Source: Lumbricus rubellus (taxonomy: Eukaryota; Annelida; Clitellata; Crassiclitellata; Lumbricidae). Taken from it: a stretch of DNA of 64,000 nucleotides. The translations under genes were made by a program, and so were the position numbers. A model generated the notes under the pieces. It worked only from the letters and a program-made list of their open reading frames with translations. It was not told the DNA's origin and did not search any database. This document shows, one piece after another, positions 1 through 12,754 of this stretch. Position 1 is the stretch's first letter. Every line of letters starts with the position of its first letter. Location of the stretch: contig OX243827.1 of assembly GCA_945859605.1 (NCBI GenBank), positions 27,865,250 through 27,929,249 of the forward strand. Reading direction: 5' to 3'.

Positions 1-68
1 GCATTCGGGAGCGCCTCTGAGTAGAGAGAGCTTGAAGGGGCGCTATAACAAGTGCACATACAAACAAT
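1..68 (+). repeat. 3' fragment of tRNA-derived SINE
   Basis: The window opens inside the tail of a SINE found in full at 33866-34082 and 36590-36805. The shared tail reads GAGCGCCTCTGAGTAG, then a short purine stretch, then GGGGCGCTATAACAAG and an A/C-rich end. The tRNA-like head lies outside the window. Confidence 0.8.
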
Positions 69-2866
69 ACATGATTGTTTTTACAGGCATGCGCTTAAAT
101 CGTTTACGATGCTTATGCGATGATACCTGTCATAGGCCTAACTGGATTTCTGGAGCAGAGGAAATGCCAATTGGTGATCATAGGACCTTGGTGTTAGGAT
201 TACTCGAATCCATACTTTTGGTAAAACATGTCCTTCTAGTCTAGAGCAGGCCTAGACCCAATTCGTGGTTTAAAGTGTGTGGGAGCGCATGGGAATGGCG
301 TTCCCACTACTCTCAAAATTATTTTTGGCTTACGTTCCCACTGCTCATCATGATAGCACCCTGGAAGCACATGCATTTCGTTGAAACGCTTCATCAGCGT
401 TCCCACTGCTCACACATTCAGTTCCCACTGCTAACCCCAAGCCACTTTAACCACGGCCCAACTTATTGCAAAAATTATCGTCCTGTTACAAAATGTATTT
501 TCTAAGAAAAGCTCTTGAACGCTTTGTGTCCAGCACGATTCTAATTTACCAGAGCTTAAAGTGTACAAAAGTGCCTCGACGCGGCTTAACTTTCCAGTCT
601 GCATGTGCTGGCGCAATAAATCGCAGGGACGGCGTTGAGATTTTAAAATAAGTGCATGGACGCCGTCCATGACCGTCCAGCCACACTTTGAGCCCTGTAC
701 TTTACCATGGTTTTACCAAGACTCTTCCCTTCTTACCAATCCAATATTCGGGCTAACCATTCCACTGAATCCTTATCATTAGCTTTTGACATGGTGAGCC
801 GTGAAATTTGCTCCACCGCCTCGAGTCCTCCATTGATCTGCTAATACTCCGGTGGTATCAAGGAGCTCCCTCTTTTGTTTAGGTGCTACTTATCTGAACA
901 TTTCTGCTGCCTGCTTTAATTGCCTGTGCTTATGACCGGTGTCGAGTAGCCTAACAGAGTCTTCCCCCCCTAAAAGTTTCCCGGAAACTTTATTTCGAAA
1001 CAGACTCTCCCACAGCGGATCTGTTTCAGAATAAATTCGCACCCGGAGAGTATATTCTGAAATAAAGTCTCTGGGGTAGAGAATATTTCCACCATCTACA
1101 AAATAAAGTCTCCCCGTTCCGCGTGAAATGGGCTACAATCGCATAAAACTTATTATAATAGATGAGCTGGTTTATCGGTTAGGTTAGGCTGCCAAAATTA
1201 CTTTTAAAAGAACGCATGAATACTTTTATATCAGAAATGTTTTCCAATGCAGAGTTTTAGCCGGGGAGACTCTGTTTCGGGGAGAGACTTTTAAAAAATT
1301 TGTATCAGCTGGGAGAGACTATTTCATGACACCGACCCTGTAGCCTAAGTTCTAAAAAGTTCAGAAACTAAATTTTAATTGATTATAAGACTTTCTCACT
1401 ATAAGGACTAATACGCATAGTAATTTAACAAATAAACTTGCCTTTTATTTGACATCCCACTGGTTCCGGATGATCCGACTCGAATCGGTCAAGAATTCGC
1501 TGCATTTTTCCGTCTGAAAATCGCTCGTCGGTTGGAGCTATTTCTATAGTCTCAACTTCACTGCCGAACCGAAACTGTTTACCACGCACATCTGTCAACA
1601 TCCTTTTCTCGAAAACATAAAAAACGTATCGATGGTTGTAGCAGTTAGGTCACAGCACGCAGGCACCTCGAACCTTGGACGGTGCGAGGGGAGAGGGGAG
1701 GAGTAGCCTATCTATCGAGTGACATTATCGACTTCAGTTGCGAACAGAAACCACGCATTGCCTATAGTAGAAAGAAACCATCGCACTTGTAGGCTGTTGT
1801 ATGCCTACTAGTCTTGTATAGGCTGTGTCATTGTAATACAAAGTACCGGTAGTGCTCTACGATTCTGCAGCACACATGCAGTGAAAGTGATAAGACGAAT
1901 GTTCTGACGTAATAAAGCCTTGTGAGGGACCAACTCAAAATTTATTTCCGGCCTGGGTAGAATACGGTCTATGTAGGGACCAATGCACTATACGCCCCCG
2001 TTGTAATTAAGTGGTACTCGAAAAAGGGCTAGGCCTACCATTGACAAAGCTGCGGCACGTGTGTGGTAGACTTATCAGACATCCTCCGGACATTGAGAGT
2101 GTGATGAAAACAAGTCGGAATTAAGTCTCAGCTGTGAATCGTCACATTGAAAAGTATGACGGGTCGAAGCGATGGTTGAATGCTGATGCTGCTGATACAT
2201 AAGCACGAAGGACTGAACGATCGACGCGGGTTCGAAACCCACCAGAGCATAAAGCTGACGCTCAGCCATCCACTCCCTAGGGGGCGACGATAAAAAGAGC
2301 AGCTGTAGGTCTGATTGGCTCGGGGATAATTATTACGGTTTGCCATACAATTATAAAAATCGACTCTTGTTAAGAGCTCGTGAATAAGCTGGTGCCCTGC
2401 GCAGGCTGCGCTTGGCTTTCGATTGGCGCTGTTGAAATTTCGAGATTACGATTAACTTATCATGACGTGTTCCTACAAGTCTACACTATTTCATGTAGGC
2501 CAATCATGTTGTGCGACAATAAGGAACATGCCTCCGCTATTGTTTGCATGCTGTTTGCACTCTGACAGTGCCAGTCCCAAGCGTGGACAATGCAGGAGGG
2601 TGATGCTGATGACTTTTGCTATCACACATGCAGTGTCGTTAAACTAAAACTAAACCTACCATTTTTTCTTAGTTTGAACTTGACAGTGTGTGGTTTGCGC
2701 AAAGTTTATCTATAGTTATACTAACTACTGAAAAGGAGCAGTGATTTTTCTTGCTCTGCTCCTGAACTTTGGAAAGTGTGTAGGCCTAGTCGTGTTTTAA
2801 CTGCCACAGCTTGCTTGCGTAACTGTGCTACAGTTAATGACCAATCAGCGATTTTATAAACCTAGA
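69..2866. other. Non-coding stretch, no gene recognised
   Basis: I see no supported exon. Minor structure: four near-copies of CGTTCCCACTGCT between 299 and 432; several copies of a GGGGAGA(G)ACT/AGTCTC(T)CCC motif on both strands between 960 and 1325, probably a decayed element; and an isolated B-box-like GGTTCGAAACCC near 2229, a possible relic of a tRNA-derived repeat. The short open frames here have no recognisable domain. Confidence 0.5.
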
Positions 2867-3248
2867 CAGGGATGCCACTCTGAATTTTAAAAAGGTCAGA
2901 TCCGGCCCAAAAAGGCTATAAAAAGCTAGATTTAGAATTTTCTGCGAAATACATGGATTTTCCGACTTGAAATTTTTGACGACTTTTTTAGTCATCTGAA
3001 AAATCTTTTCTCCAGTAACATTTCTGATGACCTTTTTTTATAGTCTTTCGCTCCAAAACTAAAATTTTGAGTCTAAAATCTAAAATTTTGCACCTTTTGT
3101 GTCTTTTCACCTGAAAATATCAATTTTTTATTTATAAAAGTCGGAAACCATGTGATGAAAAGCTAGATCCTGGCCCCAAAAAATAGAAACCTAGACAAGA
3201 CCGAAAAACCCTAGATCTAGATGGAAAAAGCCACGAGTGGCATCCCCG
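2867..3248. mobile_element. MITE with GGGATGCCACTC terminal inverted repeats
   Basis: The left end GGGATGCCACTC and right end GAGTGGCATCCC are inverted repeats about 380 bp apart. The interior is A/T-rich and contains the GATGACC-T(n)-AGTCATC module seen in several other MITEs here. The ends resemble hAT-type ends. A target duplication is not clear, and there is no transposase frame. Confidence 0.6.
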
Positions 3249-5206
3249 AGTTACCTAGACATTGACGGTCGGTATACCACGACTTCTATGGGTCGCAGCT
3301 GTTCAAATAAACACCGGTTGTAGGCCTATTCTTAACCGATACTAGTAGGCTACTAACAGCGATAATTATTATTCTAGAAACTGAATTTCAGAATGCACCG
3401 AAAAGAAAATCCAATAGGCCTACGTCTTTCAAATAATTATTGATCAAGCAAACAGAAACCAAGAATAATTATAGAAAAACGACGCAGTGCAGAGATGACA
3501 GATCGAGGAAACTGAGGAATAATCTATTCTATTCTGTCACAATTGTTTAGCAAGTTCACAAAGTCATCAAGTGCCCGCCATTTAAAATGGTTTCGATGAA
3601 TCACAAATCAAGCGCGGTTAAATTGCTCATCTGCAAAGGTGGCGATCGAATCTATTAATTATAGGCCTATGCAGCATAGGCCATTGGCCATCTGATGAAT
3701 ATTCAAAACCTATAGCATCGGCGACGTCAATCGAGGAGGAAAGACTAGCCTATCGGAGAGGATGACGGTCACAGAGCGAACTGATGGGGGGGGGTCCATT
3801 CCATAGGGAGGGGCCTAATAGACCTATACAGGCATTTTGGCAGACAGACACATGCAAGCAAGCAGGCAGGCAGACAAATATATAGGCAGACAGACATGTG
3901 CAGATAGATATAATTTATGGAGAGAGACAGATAGATAGAATTGATGGCATTGTACCGTAAGGAAACATAGGCCGATACTAAAAATATGTGAAACGTAATT
4001 TTTAATGAACCAGACATATTAATTTTTATGAACTTGTGAAATTTAACTTGTTCCGAACATGTAAAAATTAACTTTTCCTGAACATAAATAGGGCCTACAT
4101 AATTATTATGAAACGTAACCTGTTCTGAACACACAAAATAACCTGCTAAAAACATGTGAAAAACAACTCATTCGGAACATGCGAAAAATTCAAGTTATTC
4201 TGAAATCCGCACCAAATTGTGATATCTTCGCAATTATAGCCGACAATAGCCGCTCGTTCCGTTTTTATCTTGCGCAAAACCAATGTAGGCCTACGTCCGA
4301 CTCCGATCGAAGAACTGGAATGTCTTTCACCAGAGCCTCGTAGGCCTACACGTCCAAAATCGGTTCGTCAAAGTTCGGATAAACGACAACGAACTTTATT
4401 CGTCTGCTTCATGGCGTGACCCATATCATCCACAAACCTTCATCGACAATATTTTCACGAAGATATCTATACCTAGGCTACAGCAACTGTTGTTAGCTTA
4501 TAAGCATAGTTCTTCAACACAACATGATTGTATAGCCTAGCCTACAACAGATTACAGATCAGTTAAATCGTTAGGAATCACGCTGAACGCTCGCCAGAGT
4601 CGAATGATCGCCTTCACCTTGATGTCACGGAAATGTCCGCTGACCTGCGTTAGGATGATGTTTACAACAGCGAGTAGATATCACCCGTGCTCTTCATGAT
4701 CGCATGCATAGTAGTTGCAATGATAGCTGGATAGACCACGCAACATCGTGGGTCGATCGACGTTTGTTTTTGTTGTAGTAGTAATTAAGCCCATAATTAT
4801 GGTAGTTCAGTCTGACGCGGTGATAACAAGGATCATTATTGTCGCCCTCCTCCTTGATCGGGTCTTGGGACTGGCACTGGCAGAGTGCAACCAGTGGCGG
4901 AGTTGTTTTTATTGTAGGCATAGGCTACAGTCCCGATACCCTCTTATGATCTGCATGACATTGTGTTAGCTTCTCCCATTTCCACTTGCACAGATCGCCG
5001 CGCACTGTGTTCCGCGGTCGACCGTGACTTAATTAATGAACCCCTTATAGCTCTCCCCGACAATGCTTAGCCATTCCTTCTCTGTGGTTGGTCCAACAAC
5101 CTGGAATGGGCTTCCGTTGACAATACGACATCTCCCAGACTGACCTTATAGTTTCACCAACTGTTGAAGACTGGATTTTCGGGAGAAGTGGGGGTAGGGC
5201 CTAATC
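3249..5206. other. Non-coding stretch with low-complexity repeats
   Basis: No exon recognised. A CAGACAGA/GATAGATA microsatellite lies at about 3838-3940. A degenerate tandem repeat of a roughly 40-bp unit built on GAACATGTGAAA and TAACNTGTTC lies at about 3985-4205. The 128-codon minus-strand frame at 3769-4155 is a translation of these repeats and is not credible as a gene. Confidence 0.5.
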
Positions 5207-5290
5207 CATGGGCGGAGACTTATGGGGCAGGGGGACGGTCCCCTGAATGTTTGTGGTGGGGGGGGACCATCCATGCATTTGTCCCCTCAA
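5207..5290. mobile_element. Truncated MITE end (CATGGGCGGAGAC family)
   Basis: The end CATGGGCGGAGAC followed by GGGGACGGTCCCC matches the left end of the complete MITE at 6552-6899 and is related to the one at 49216-49514. No matching right end follows, so this is a truncated copy. Confidence 0.5.
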
Positions 5291-5321
5291 TATTTAAGCC
5301 TTAGGATATACATGGTTAATT

Positions 5322-5416
5322 GGCTCGCTTAGCTGCATCGGTAAGAGCGCTGGCCACACGTCTGTACACGACTCTGTGAAAGAGAGCGTGCGGACCGCGG
5401 TTCGCTTCCCTCGAAG
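5322..5416 (+). repeat. tRNA-like head of a second SINE family
   Basis: An A-box-like run (TAGCTGCATCGGTAAGAGCG) is followed about 60 bp later by a B-box-like GGTTCGCTTCCC, the usual layout of an internal pol III promoter. The sequence around them does not fold into a proper cloverleaf, so I read this as a tRNA-derived SINE head or decayed tRNA pseudogene. It abuts the SINE at 5502-5719. Confidence 0.45.
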
Positions 5417-5501
5417 GTGGTTATTTCAGAGATTCAAACATCTCGGGCTAGCACGGTCCATCCTAAATGGCGTGGCGACACTAATCATCTTTGAAATGAC
5501 A

Positions 5502-5719
5502 GTTTGTTTGTATGTGCACTTGTTATAGCGCCCCTTCAAGCTCTCTCTACTCAGAGGCGCTCCCGATGCAGAGAGGACACTGCATCGGAGTTTCACGCCG
5601 AAGCGCTGAGCAATTGTAAGTGAAGGACTTGCCCAAGGTCCTTACGCGGTGAGGTGGATTCGAACCTCGGACCTTCCGGCTCCAAGGCAACGACGCCACC
5701 ACTAGACCACCGCGCCCCA
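5502..5719 (-). repeat. Full-length tRNA-derived SINE
   Basis: Read on the minus strand, the head carries GGTGGTCTAGTGG (A box) and GGTTCGAATCC (B box). The body carries CTTGGGCAAGTCCTTCACT and CTCAGCGCTTCGGCGTGAAA, and the tail carries GAGCGCCTCTGAGTAG and GGGGCGCTATAACAAG. The hexamer GACAGT flanks both sides and may be a short target duplication. Frames across it are not genes. Confidence 0.85.
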
Positions 5720-5726
5720 CGACAGT

Positions 5727-6551
5727 GTCGCTAAACATGTAACATGTTTAATTGGCGAATACACTGATAACACTGTATAAAAAGAGTAAATTTAATATAT
5801 CGATGGACTCCAATTAAGACGTCAACACAACTTTTATTCGACCAATGCTGAACGCTAAGCGAGAGATTAGCATAGGGCCTACCCCACCGGCTGGTTATAC
5901 GGTTATACCACAGCCAAGGCCAATGATACATACACCATACAGCGCACGTATACATGCTTGACGCCGACTCCCCCTAGCCCTTCCCCACCGAATCCTATCG
6001 AACAATAGCCTATCTTTTACTGTTACCGCCCACACCGAAAACAATTGTTAACAGCAGCGATCGAGAGGCAACGTGCCATACAACTAATTACGCATGATCT
6101 GCCTCCCGCAGTCATACTTCTTCCACCCGGTAGTACTTGTCTGATAGCTCAGTTAAATGAAACTAATAATAGCCGTTTCCTATGGGGGGGGGGGGTGGTC
6201 GTCCATAATCGACGTCACGCATTTCACGACTAGTTTTTGATCCCTCGATATGCGCCAACACAACCAAACATGATAACCTAGGGACCGTCACACATCGTCA
6301 CAAATGTTTGACTCCCTCTCCCCCAGTTGCGTGAATGACGTCATTTATGGACAGTCCCTCGTGCGCGCGTACGAGTACTCAGTAGACCAACCGTTGTTCA
6401 CGAAGTCTAGTGTATGCATTATTTTGTGCTAACCTTCCCCCATGCGTGCATACCAAATGCTTAGCCCTCTATAATATGACGACGCTGGTTCATGACAAAG
6501 ATACATAGCGTCGCCCTCCTGCTCTATCCAGCATTGGGACTGGCACTTAGA
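5727..6551. other. Non-coding stretch
   Basis: No exon, RNA gene or clear repeat recognised apart from G-runs near 6185. Confidence 0.4.
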
Positions 6552-6899
6552 CATGGGCGGAGACATGGGAAGGGGGGGGACGACGAACGAGTGGCGCCGA
6601 AGGAAGGACGCGAGATTTTGGGCTGACGAACGGCTGAGTCGCCGACGAAATTTTTCACTTCCGTCCAAAAAAAAACCCAAGAAAAATACCCATTTTTCTC
6701 GTCCAACAAATTTGATGACCTCTCTTTTAGTCATTTATGCAGCAGTGTGTCTTCGTGAAATGTCCATGCATGCCGCCCTAACACTCAACAATTGGGGGTG
6801 GGGGGAGGAGGGAAAATGCATGGGCCGTCCCCCAACACATTCATTGAGGGGGACCGTTCACCTCTGCACCTCCCCCGCCCCCCTAAGTCTCCGCCCATG
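6552..6899. mobile_element. hAT-like MITE, CATGGGCGGAGAC termini
   Basis: CATGGGCGGAGAC at the left is matched by GTCTCCGCCCATG at the right, a 13-bp terminal inverted repeat around 348 bp. The flanking octamers CACTTAGA (6544-6551) and CACTTAAG (6900-6907) agree at 6 of 8 positions, consistent with an old 8-bp hAT-type duplication. The interior holds a GATGACC...AGTCAT module and G-rich runs. There is no transposase. Confidence 0.65.
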
Positions 6900-6907
6900 C
6901 ACTTAAG

Positions 6908-9137
6908 AGTCGTGGTTGATTTCTTTACACGCGGACGTTTGCATTGGTCATCCGAAAATGTCTGCTGCATTGCGATGACGGTATAATCCATCTTCCTCTT
7001 AGTCTTATTGCGGACGTTCTTTTGAGACACCAACCAAGGCTAGCAATAATAGTCCTAGTCAAGAGGACTACAGGGCTTTTTAACGTGTAGTTGTACACAG
7101 AATGTGCAGTTCTAAATGGATTTGTGCAGTTGTAGAAGTAGGCCTACTGCTGTACAGCTAAAACTAGCAAAAAATGTGGTTGTCCTCCGAATGGAAGTAA
7201 TTTACCATGGAGGATGGGAAGGAAAAGAAAGAGTTGTGCATTTCTAAATGCCGTATCAACTCCAATACAATAGCCTACAATACAATACAATAGTTTCCGT
7301 GCCTGGTTTAATGGAACTCGATGCAAAAGTGGATTTAGGTCTACACTTTTTCTTTAAAATAACATAAGAACTGTTAAATAGTTTGTACGTGTAACAACCG
7401 ATAACAAAGGCTATAAACAAAATCGTTGGCAGAAAGAAAGAGCAAAAAGAATTCTCAGGATGTTACAGTAAATCAATGTTATTGTCGACAACAAAAAACG
7501 ATGTGTATCTAAACAGCATTTTAAAGCAGTTTCATTAGAGTCCTACACAAAACTATACAGCAACAAAATAATTGGAGTGTAACATACAGCTTCAAGACAA
7601 ATAACATTCTCTGGCTGTATCGACCAGCTTGATGGTAAAACTAAATCTCAGTTATTATTGACATTATTGTAGCCAGTAATTCATCCTCTTCATTTTCTTT
7701 TTTCACGACCTTTCGTACAAATGGCTGGGTTTAAGTCATGCTTGGTAAACCAAAATGAAACACGAAAGTCTGCAACTGCCCCAGTAGGTAAAAGAAAAGA
7801 TATATTTTTCAAGTATTTTCCTCAAAATGGATAACCAATAAACTTACAAAAATTTATCAAAGATAAGAACTTATAAATATTCGTTCATGACACAAAACCT
7901 GATTCTAAAATCTAAACCTAGAGCTCAAAAACACTTTGTACAATAACACCGACATAAGTTAGCGATTCTAGTGGTGGAGGCTCAAATCGGCTTTGCTTGG
8001 TGAAGTGTCAACACTGCTGGTCGAGCGTTTGCGATAGAAATTGATTGCAACTCCCATACAAATAACTAAACTTCAAAACCTATAGAAATGCGGCTACTTA
8101 AAACATCTATTGAAGATTAATAATAAATATTGATATTCAAAACTATGGCTAGTACTGATTAAAATAATTTTGACCAATTAATCTACAAAATTTAATTACA
8201 ATAAATCGATTAAATAAAATTTAATTACAATAAATCGATTAAATAAAATTTAACTACAATAAATCGATTAAATAAAATTTAATTACAATAAATCCATTAA
8301 ATTTGGCCTACATTACCTAGAGTGTAAAAACTGTCCAAAAAATCACTCACTAAATTAATTACAACTTTCTTAACAAGTACATAAAAATGTCAATCGAATT
8401 GTTCATTGCAATGAAAACAAATAATTTTGATTATTATCCAGGGATTTGTTTTCAGCATTTACCTCAGACACAAAATCATCTTTCAGTTTTTCACTTAAAA
8501 ATTTCACAATATTGCTGTTCACCACATTGTTTAATCCGGAAATGACCATTTTACATCACAAAATAATTTTAAAAAGAATTTGAACATGTCAAAAAGTAAC
8601 CTAGTACAATTTTCAACGATAAAGCAAATAAATAATCGTTAATATGCACAGCAATACTTACAAGATTTATTGGAAAATAATCATTTGAATAACATAGTCA
8701 GGTACACGACTGGCTTCTCACGAATATTTCATATGGATATTATGGAGTCCCACCCCACTAGCCACACATATTCACATAGCCAACCAATTTTCCGCATTTT
8801 ATAACAGACCAAATTCTTGCAATTTAAAGCCTAAAATTTCAAGGCCCTACAAACAAGAACAACAGACATCTCAAAGATCCAATGCTACACTTAGACCTCA
8901 AACACATTAAACTAAATGAGTAACAGATAAACTCATATTACTCATAAATGCGAATTCTTAGAGATGGTGCTCTTTCAAGCTGTTTCCTTGACCATCACAA
9001 AGCAACAGTTTAGAAATAAAATATTCTGTCCAAAAAAAATACAAATAAACACAAGAAAAAACAACTCAGCATGAAATAAAAATCAAAATAAATCTGAAAC
9101 AGAAGCAAAAAACAAATCCCACACAAGACTGTGTGCT
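6908..9137. other. AT-rich non-coding stretch
   Basis: No supported exon. The only clear structure is the short tandem array at 8185-8302, listed separately. Confidence 0.5.
8185..8302. repeat. 31-bp tandem repeat, about four copies
   Basis: Nearly identical units containing TTAATTACAATAAATC and GATTAAATAAAATT repeat about four times, with single-base changes between copies. Confidence 0.75.
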
Positions 9138-9288
9138 GTAGGGACCTTGGGCAAGTCCTTCACTCGCAATTGCTCAGCGCTTCGGCGTGAAACTCCGATG
9201 CAGTGTCCGCTCTGCATTCGGGAGCGCCTCTGAGTAGCAAGAGAGCTTGAAGGGGCGCTATAACAAGTGCAAATACAAACAAACAAAC
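9138..9288 (+). repeat. 5'-truncated tRNA-derived SINE
   Basis: The body and tail of the 5502-5719 SINE family on the plus strand, starting at GGACCTTGGGCAAGTCC and ending in CAAACAAACAAAC. The tRNA-like head is absent. It lies just downstream of the stop codon of the minus-strand exon at 9346-10035. Confidence 0.8.
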
Positions 9289-9345
9289 AAAGACAGACAC
9301 ATCCATCACAGCAATACATCTACAGACCACCCACAACACATGCCG

Positions 9346-10035
9346 CTAAAAGACGATCTGCAATCCCAGATACGGAGCCACACCCATGATCGACGCATAC
9401 GCATGGCTCATCGCCTGCGCCAAATCCGGCGTCGTAACAACCAACTTCGCAACTGCAGTCGAACCCATCTCTCCGCTCACCTGCAACACCGAAGCACTCC
9501 GCTCGATCTTATCTCTCACGTAACTACTGCTGCAGTCCTTCAACGCGGCGAACAACGGCGCCGACAGATACCTCAGGTCCGGATCGAAACTTTCTGTATG
9601 CGACAAAATCTGTTTCATTTCGGCATCCGCGAAACGTGCACGCACCGGCGCGGCAAAGTCGCCGAAGCTGAGCGGGCTGTTCGAAAGTAAGACAACGTAG
9701 TAGCTGATGGCAGGGTAGATGTCGCAGAACGGTCCAAGCGATCGTGCTTTCGATTTATTGTAGAGACCGGTGACGGCAGAGAAGAAGAATAAGCAGCTCG
9801 GTTGTGCGATTGCTCGCATGATGTCGTCGCAGTCGTGGCGCCAGTGGTGGATGTGGCTCCACGCGTTGTCTAGGGCGTGAACGCCGTTCTTGCGCCAGAT
9901 GACGCGGAATGCTTCGACACGCCGCCGCGCCTGGAAGACGTGCGGACGGATGATGTGCTCAACGAGTGCGTTGCGGATCTGGATGTTGTCGAGGCTGTTG
10001 AGGGGAAGCGACGCGGGGCCGCTGCCACCCCCGGC
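9346..10035 (-). CDS. 3'-terminal exon of an unrecognised protein
   Basis: A minus-strand frame stays open for 229 codons from an acceptor-like TCCTTTTAG at 10036-10044 to a stop at 9346. The codon before the acceptor would be an in-frame stop, so translation must enter by splicing. The coding is GC-rich with ordinary amino-acid content, unlike the AT-rich surroundings, which supports a real exon. The product starts with a Gly/Ser/Pro linker. It continues as an amphipathic, probably all-helical region with conserved-looking stretches such as IIRPHVFQARRRVEAFRVIW and YPAISYYVVLLSNSP. I see no signal peptide, zinc ligand or catalytic signature and do not recognise the family. No upstream exon was found between 10.04 and 12.7 kb, so only the C-terminus is described. 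Confidence 0.6.
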   Translation of the reverse strand, partial: AGGGSGPASLPLNSLDNIQIRNALVEHIIRPHVFQARRRVEAFRVIWRKNGVHALDNAWSHIHHWRHDCDDIMRAIAQPSCLFFFSAVTGLYNKSKARSLGPFCDIYPAISYYVVLLSNSPLSFGDFAAPVRARFADAEMKQILSHTESFDPDLRYLSAPLFAALKDCSSSYVRDKIERSASVLQVSGEMGSTAVAKLVVTTPDLAQAMSHAYASIMGVAPYLGLQIVF

Positions 10036-10135
10036 CTAAAAGGAGACAACGACTAACAGAAATGAGAATTGGAATAATGATAATGATGGTCTTCGTTTAT
10101 TTCAAACTGACACAACGCAGAATGATTACAGTTCA

Positions 10136-10330
10136 TTGTATGATAATAATAATAATAATAACAATGACAATTTCTATGGCGCCGTAACACAGTTACAAGG
10201 GCGCCTCACATACTAAACTAAACAGCAGGATATGCCTTAAGGAATAAATGAGTCTTGAGTCCAGATTTCAAGGACTCAACTGATGGATGATCACAAGTTA
10301 TTACAGGAGTCGAATTTAACTGTTTGGCAG
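10136..10330 (-). repeat. Dispersed repeat ending in an AAT microsatellite
   Basis: An AAT run followed by ACAATGACAATTTCTATGG and a GCGCC-containing segment is shared with 30215-30430, and its first part with about 62671-62700. Read on the minus strand the family ends in (ATT)n, typical of a retrotransposon 3' end. Confidence 0.55.
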
Positions 10331-12754
10331 CCGTGCAAGGCGTCCGTCATGTACTAATACTCATTTTACCTATGCCATCTACTGATTGGAAGGTTGAGTG
10401 GACCTTTAGGAGGGTAGTGATTCCGCATCTATGTGCTCTTCGTGACATAGTGTTTACCATTACCCTAATCCTCTTCCCAAAACACTACGTACAGCGAGTC
10501 TACTAAGTGCATCTCAACACAAACATCTAAACATAAATTAACATGTACAGTGAATAATGGTGTGGCAAGAAATTGCATACAAAACTTGCAGTTTGCTGCC
10601 TAACGTTAGATCTACCGATCTTGAAACGTAGAGATGGAAACTACGAGGCCATTCTCGCAAACAGAATTTTATTCGGAATGTACAGAAAACATTGCATATC
10701 TCAAAAGTATTCCACCCTCCAGAGCTGTAATGTCACAGTTGTCAGAAAAGCATCTCTGTACAATTAGCTAATACAGAGAATCCTACCAATAATAAATAAT
10801 AATTTTAGTTCGTTTTTCAATACATCCTTTCACAGACTGCAAATGGGCACACTCAACAGTAATGCAGAAAGGAATATATAAAAAATTGTGATTATGCTTC
10901 ATGTAGAACAACTTGCTAAAAAGCGTTCAGAAATAGTATAATTATGCTTGTAGAAACCACAATCTGACGTTGCGCAAAATGTTCCCAAATGCAACAAAAA
11001 GTCAATTTTTCATACTGAGAAATGCATAACTAACGGTAGATGCACTTCTGCCTCTGGCAGTTTTATTTCAGAAGTCAAAAAATTTGTGTCATAGTAAGAA
11101 CTACAACTGCCTACAGTCAGTAAAATATCCACCAGCACAGCGTAGAAGCTGTCAAAACGAAAGAATAATAGAAAAAGTCAAAGTTGGAAATTTTTATACA
11201 CCCGCATGTACTCGCAAAAACGGGTGTGTAAGCACATGCACCCTATCCTTCAACCTTGGTCAAGCTACAGTGCTATGCAAATCGTCTTGTCAATATCAAT
11301 ATTGCTATTTTTATCATGACATGACAGTTGATTTAATGGTAAAGTTTTGAATGTTTATTTTGCATAGGGGCCCTGGACAGCCCCCAACAAGGTGCCCTGG
11401 TAGGTAAAACCACTGAACCGTTGAATTGTGACTGAGAGACTCTGGGAAAAAATTCTGTCTCCTTATTATTATTATTACTATTATTAATATTGTTATTACT
11501 ATTAAATATTATTATAATAATAAAACCTGACACAAGCGGCTCTGGAAAATCAAAAATGGCGAGGAATAATGAGGATGGCAGCGGGCACTGGTCCCTTGGT
11601 TAAGTTTGTTCTTGATGATGATGATAATGATAACATGCATGGCCATTCCAACATCATACAAAGTTCTGGGAACAAAGATTCCAAACTTTAAACATCTCTG
11701 AAGTGGGACAATTGCATCAGAAGCCATAATTTGAAAAGCTTATCAAAGAAAGCACACACCAAGAGATTACCAACAAAAGTTTCAGACAAAAGTTTTTACA
11801 TTTACTAAAATTCTACACACAATGGTCTCACGTAGCGCGAAGAAAAACCAACGACTCATCAAACAATAAATTCTTTATTCGAAAACTCACGAAGCCTGCA
11901 TCAAGTTATCTAACAGATAGTGCTAATAAACACACAGAAATCCCTAACAGAACCAAAAAGTACTTCCACTACAGAATGACATCTTGAAACAACAACTAAC
12001 ACAAGAAACACTGAACATATAAAAATGCCACGCAGAAAAAATCTCTCAGAGAACCGAACAATGGCAATATCTGGCATCGACGACAACAATCAGAAAAGAC
12101 ATTCAAACAAAAAATCATAAAAAACCTACCAAAATACTCTACGCTGCATTACAAAAGAAGTTTCCTCGACTGTTCTAGTAGCCTATTAGTAATAAATTTT
12201 TTATTAATAATTAAAGAAATGGTTCTATATAAAACAACGCCAAAATATTTCTAACCCGCATTCAGCCGAGTCGACTAGACTAGACACTGTTGAAATGGAT
12301 GCAACACACGAAGTTACCGAGTGCACGCTACATCAGCAGCAAGCAGCATTACCAGTAATTAGTTCTAGCATTACGAAATGTCACATCTGTGCTATTAAAC
12401 CAACGTGACTTCCCCGTACCCAAGGTAACTACGGTCCGCAGAATCACAACTTTCCGGGCGCCGATCCCAACCAGCAACGGTAGCGGCCGCTCAAAAATCT
12501 CACAAAGTACAAATCGAACGCAAACCGAAAAGTTACGATACCATTTCGAACTAGAACTAAACTCAGATTTCAATTTCTCAATCGATCGTCAACCGTTCTA
12601 CTACAAACTGACGCCAGACGACTACCGCAATCTGGGAGAAAAAAACAGAGATCTCCGTGAAACCAAAAAATGCGAACAACTTGCGCCGCAACCACGACTA
12701 GCATGGGGCGTCCACACACGCAATCGACGACGTTCCGACTTGCGTGGAACGACG
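10331..12754. other. Non-coding stretch downstream of the ZF1 gene
   Basis: AT-rich, with an ATT microsatellite near 11465-11525. Short plus-strand frames at 10.3-11.35 kb show no domain or splice context. The part just below 12754 is probably the 3' untranslated region of the minus-strand zinc-finger gene. The long plus-strand frame at 12389-13069 is antisense to its exon. Confidence 0.45.
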
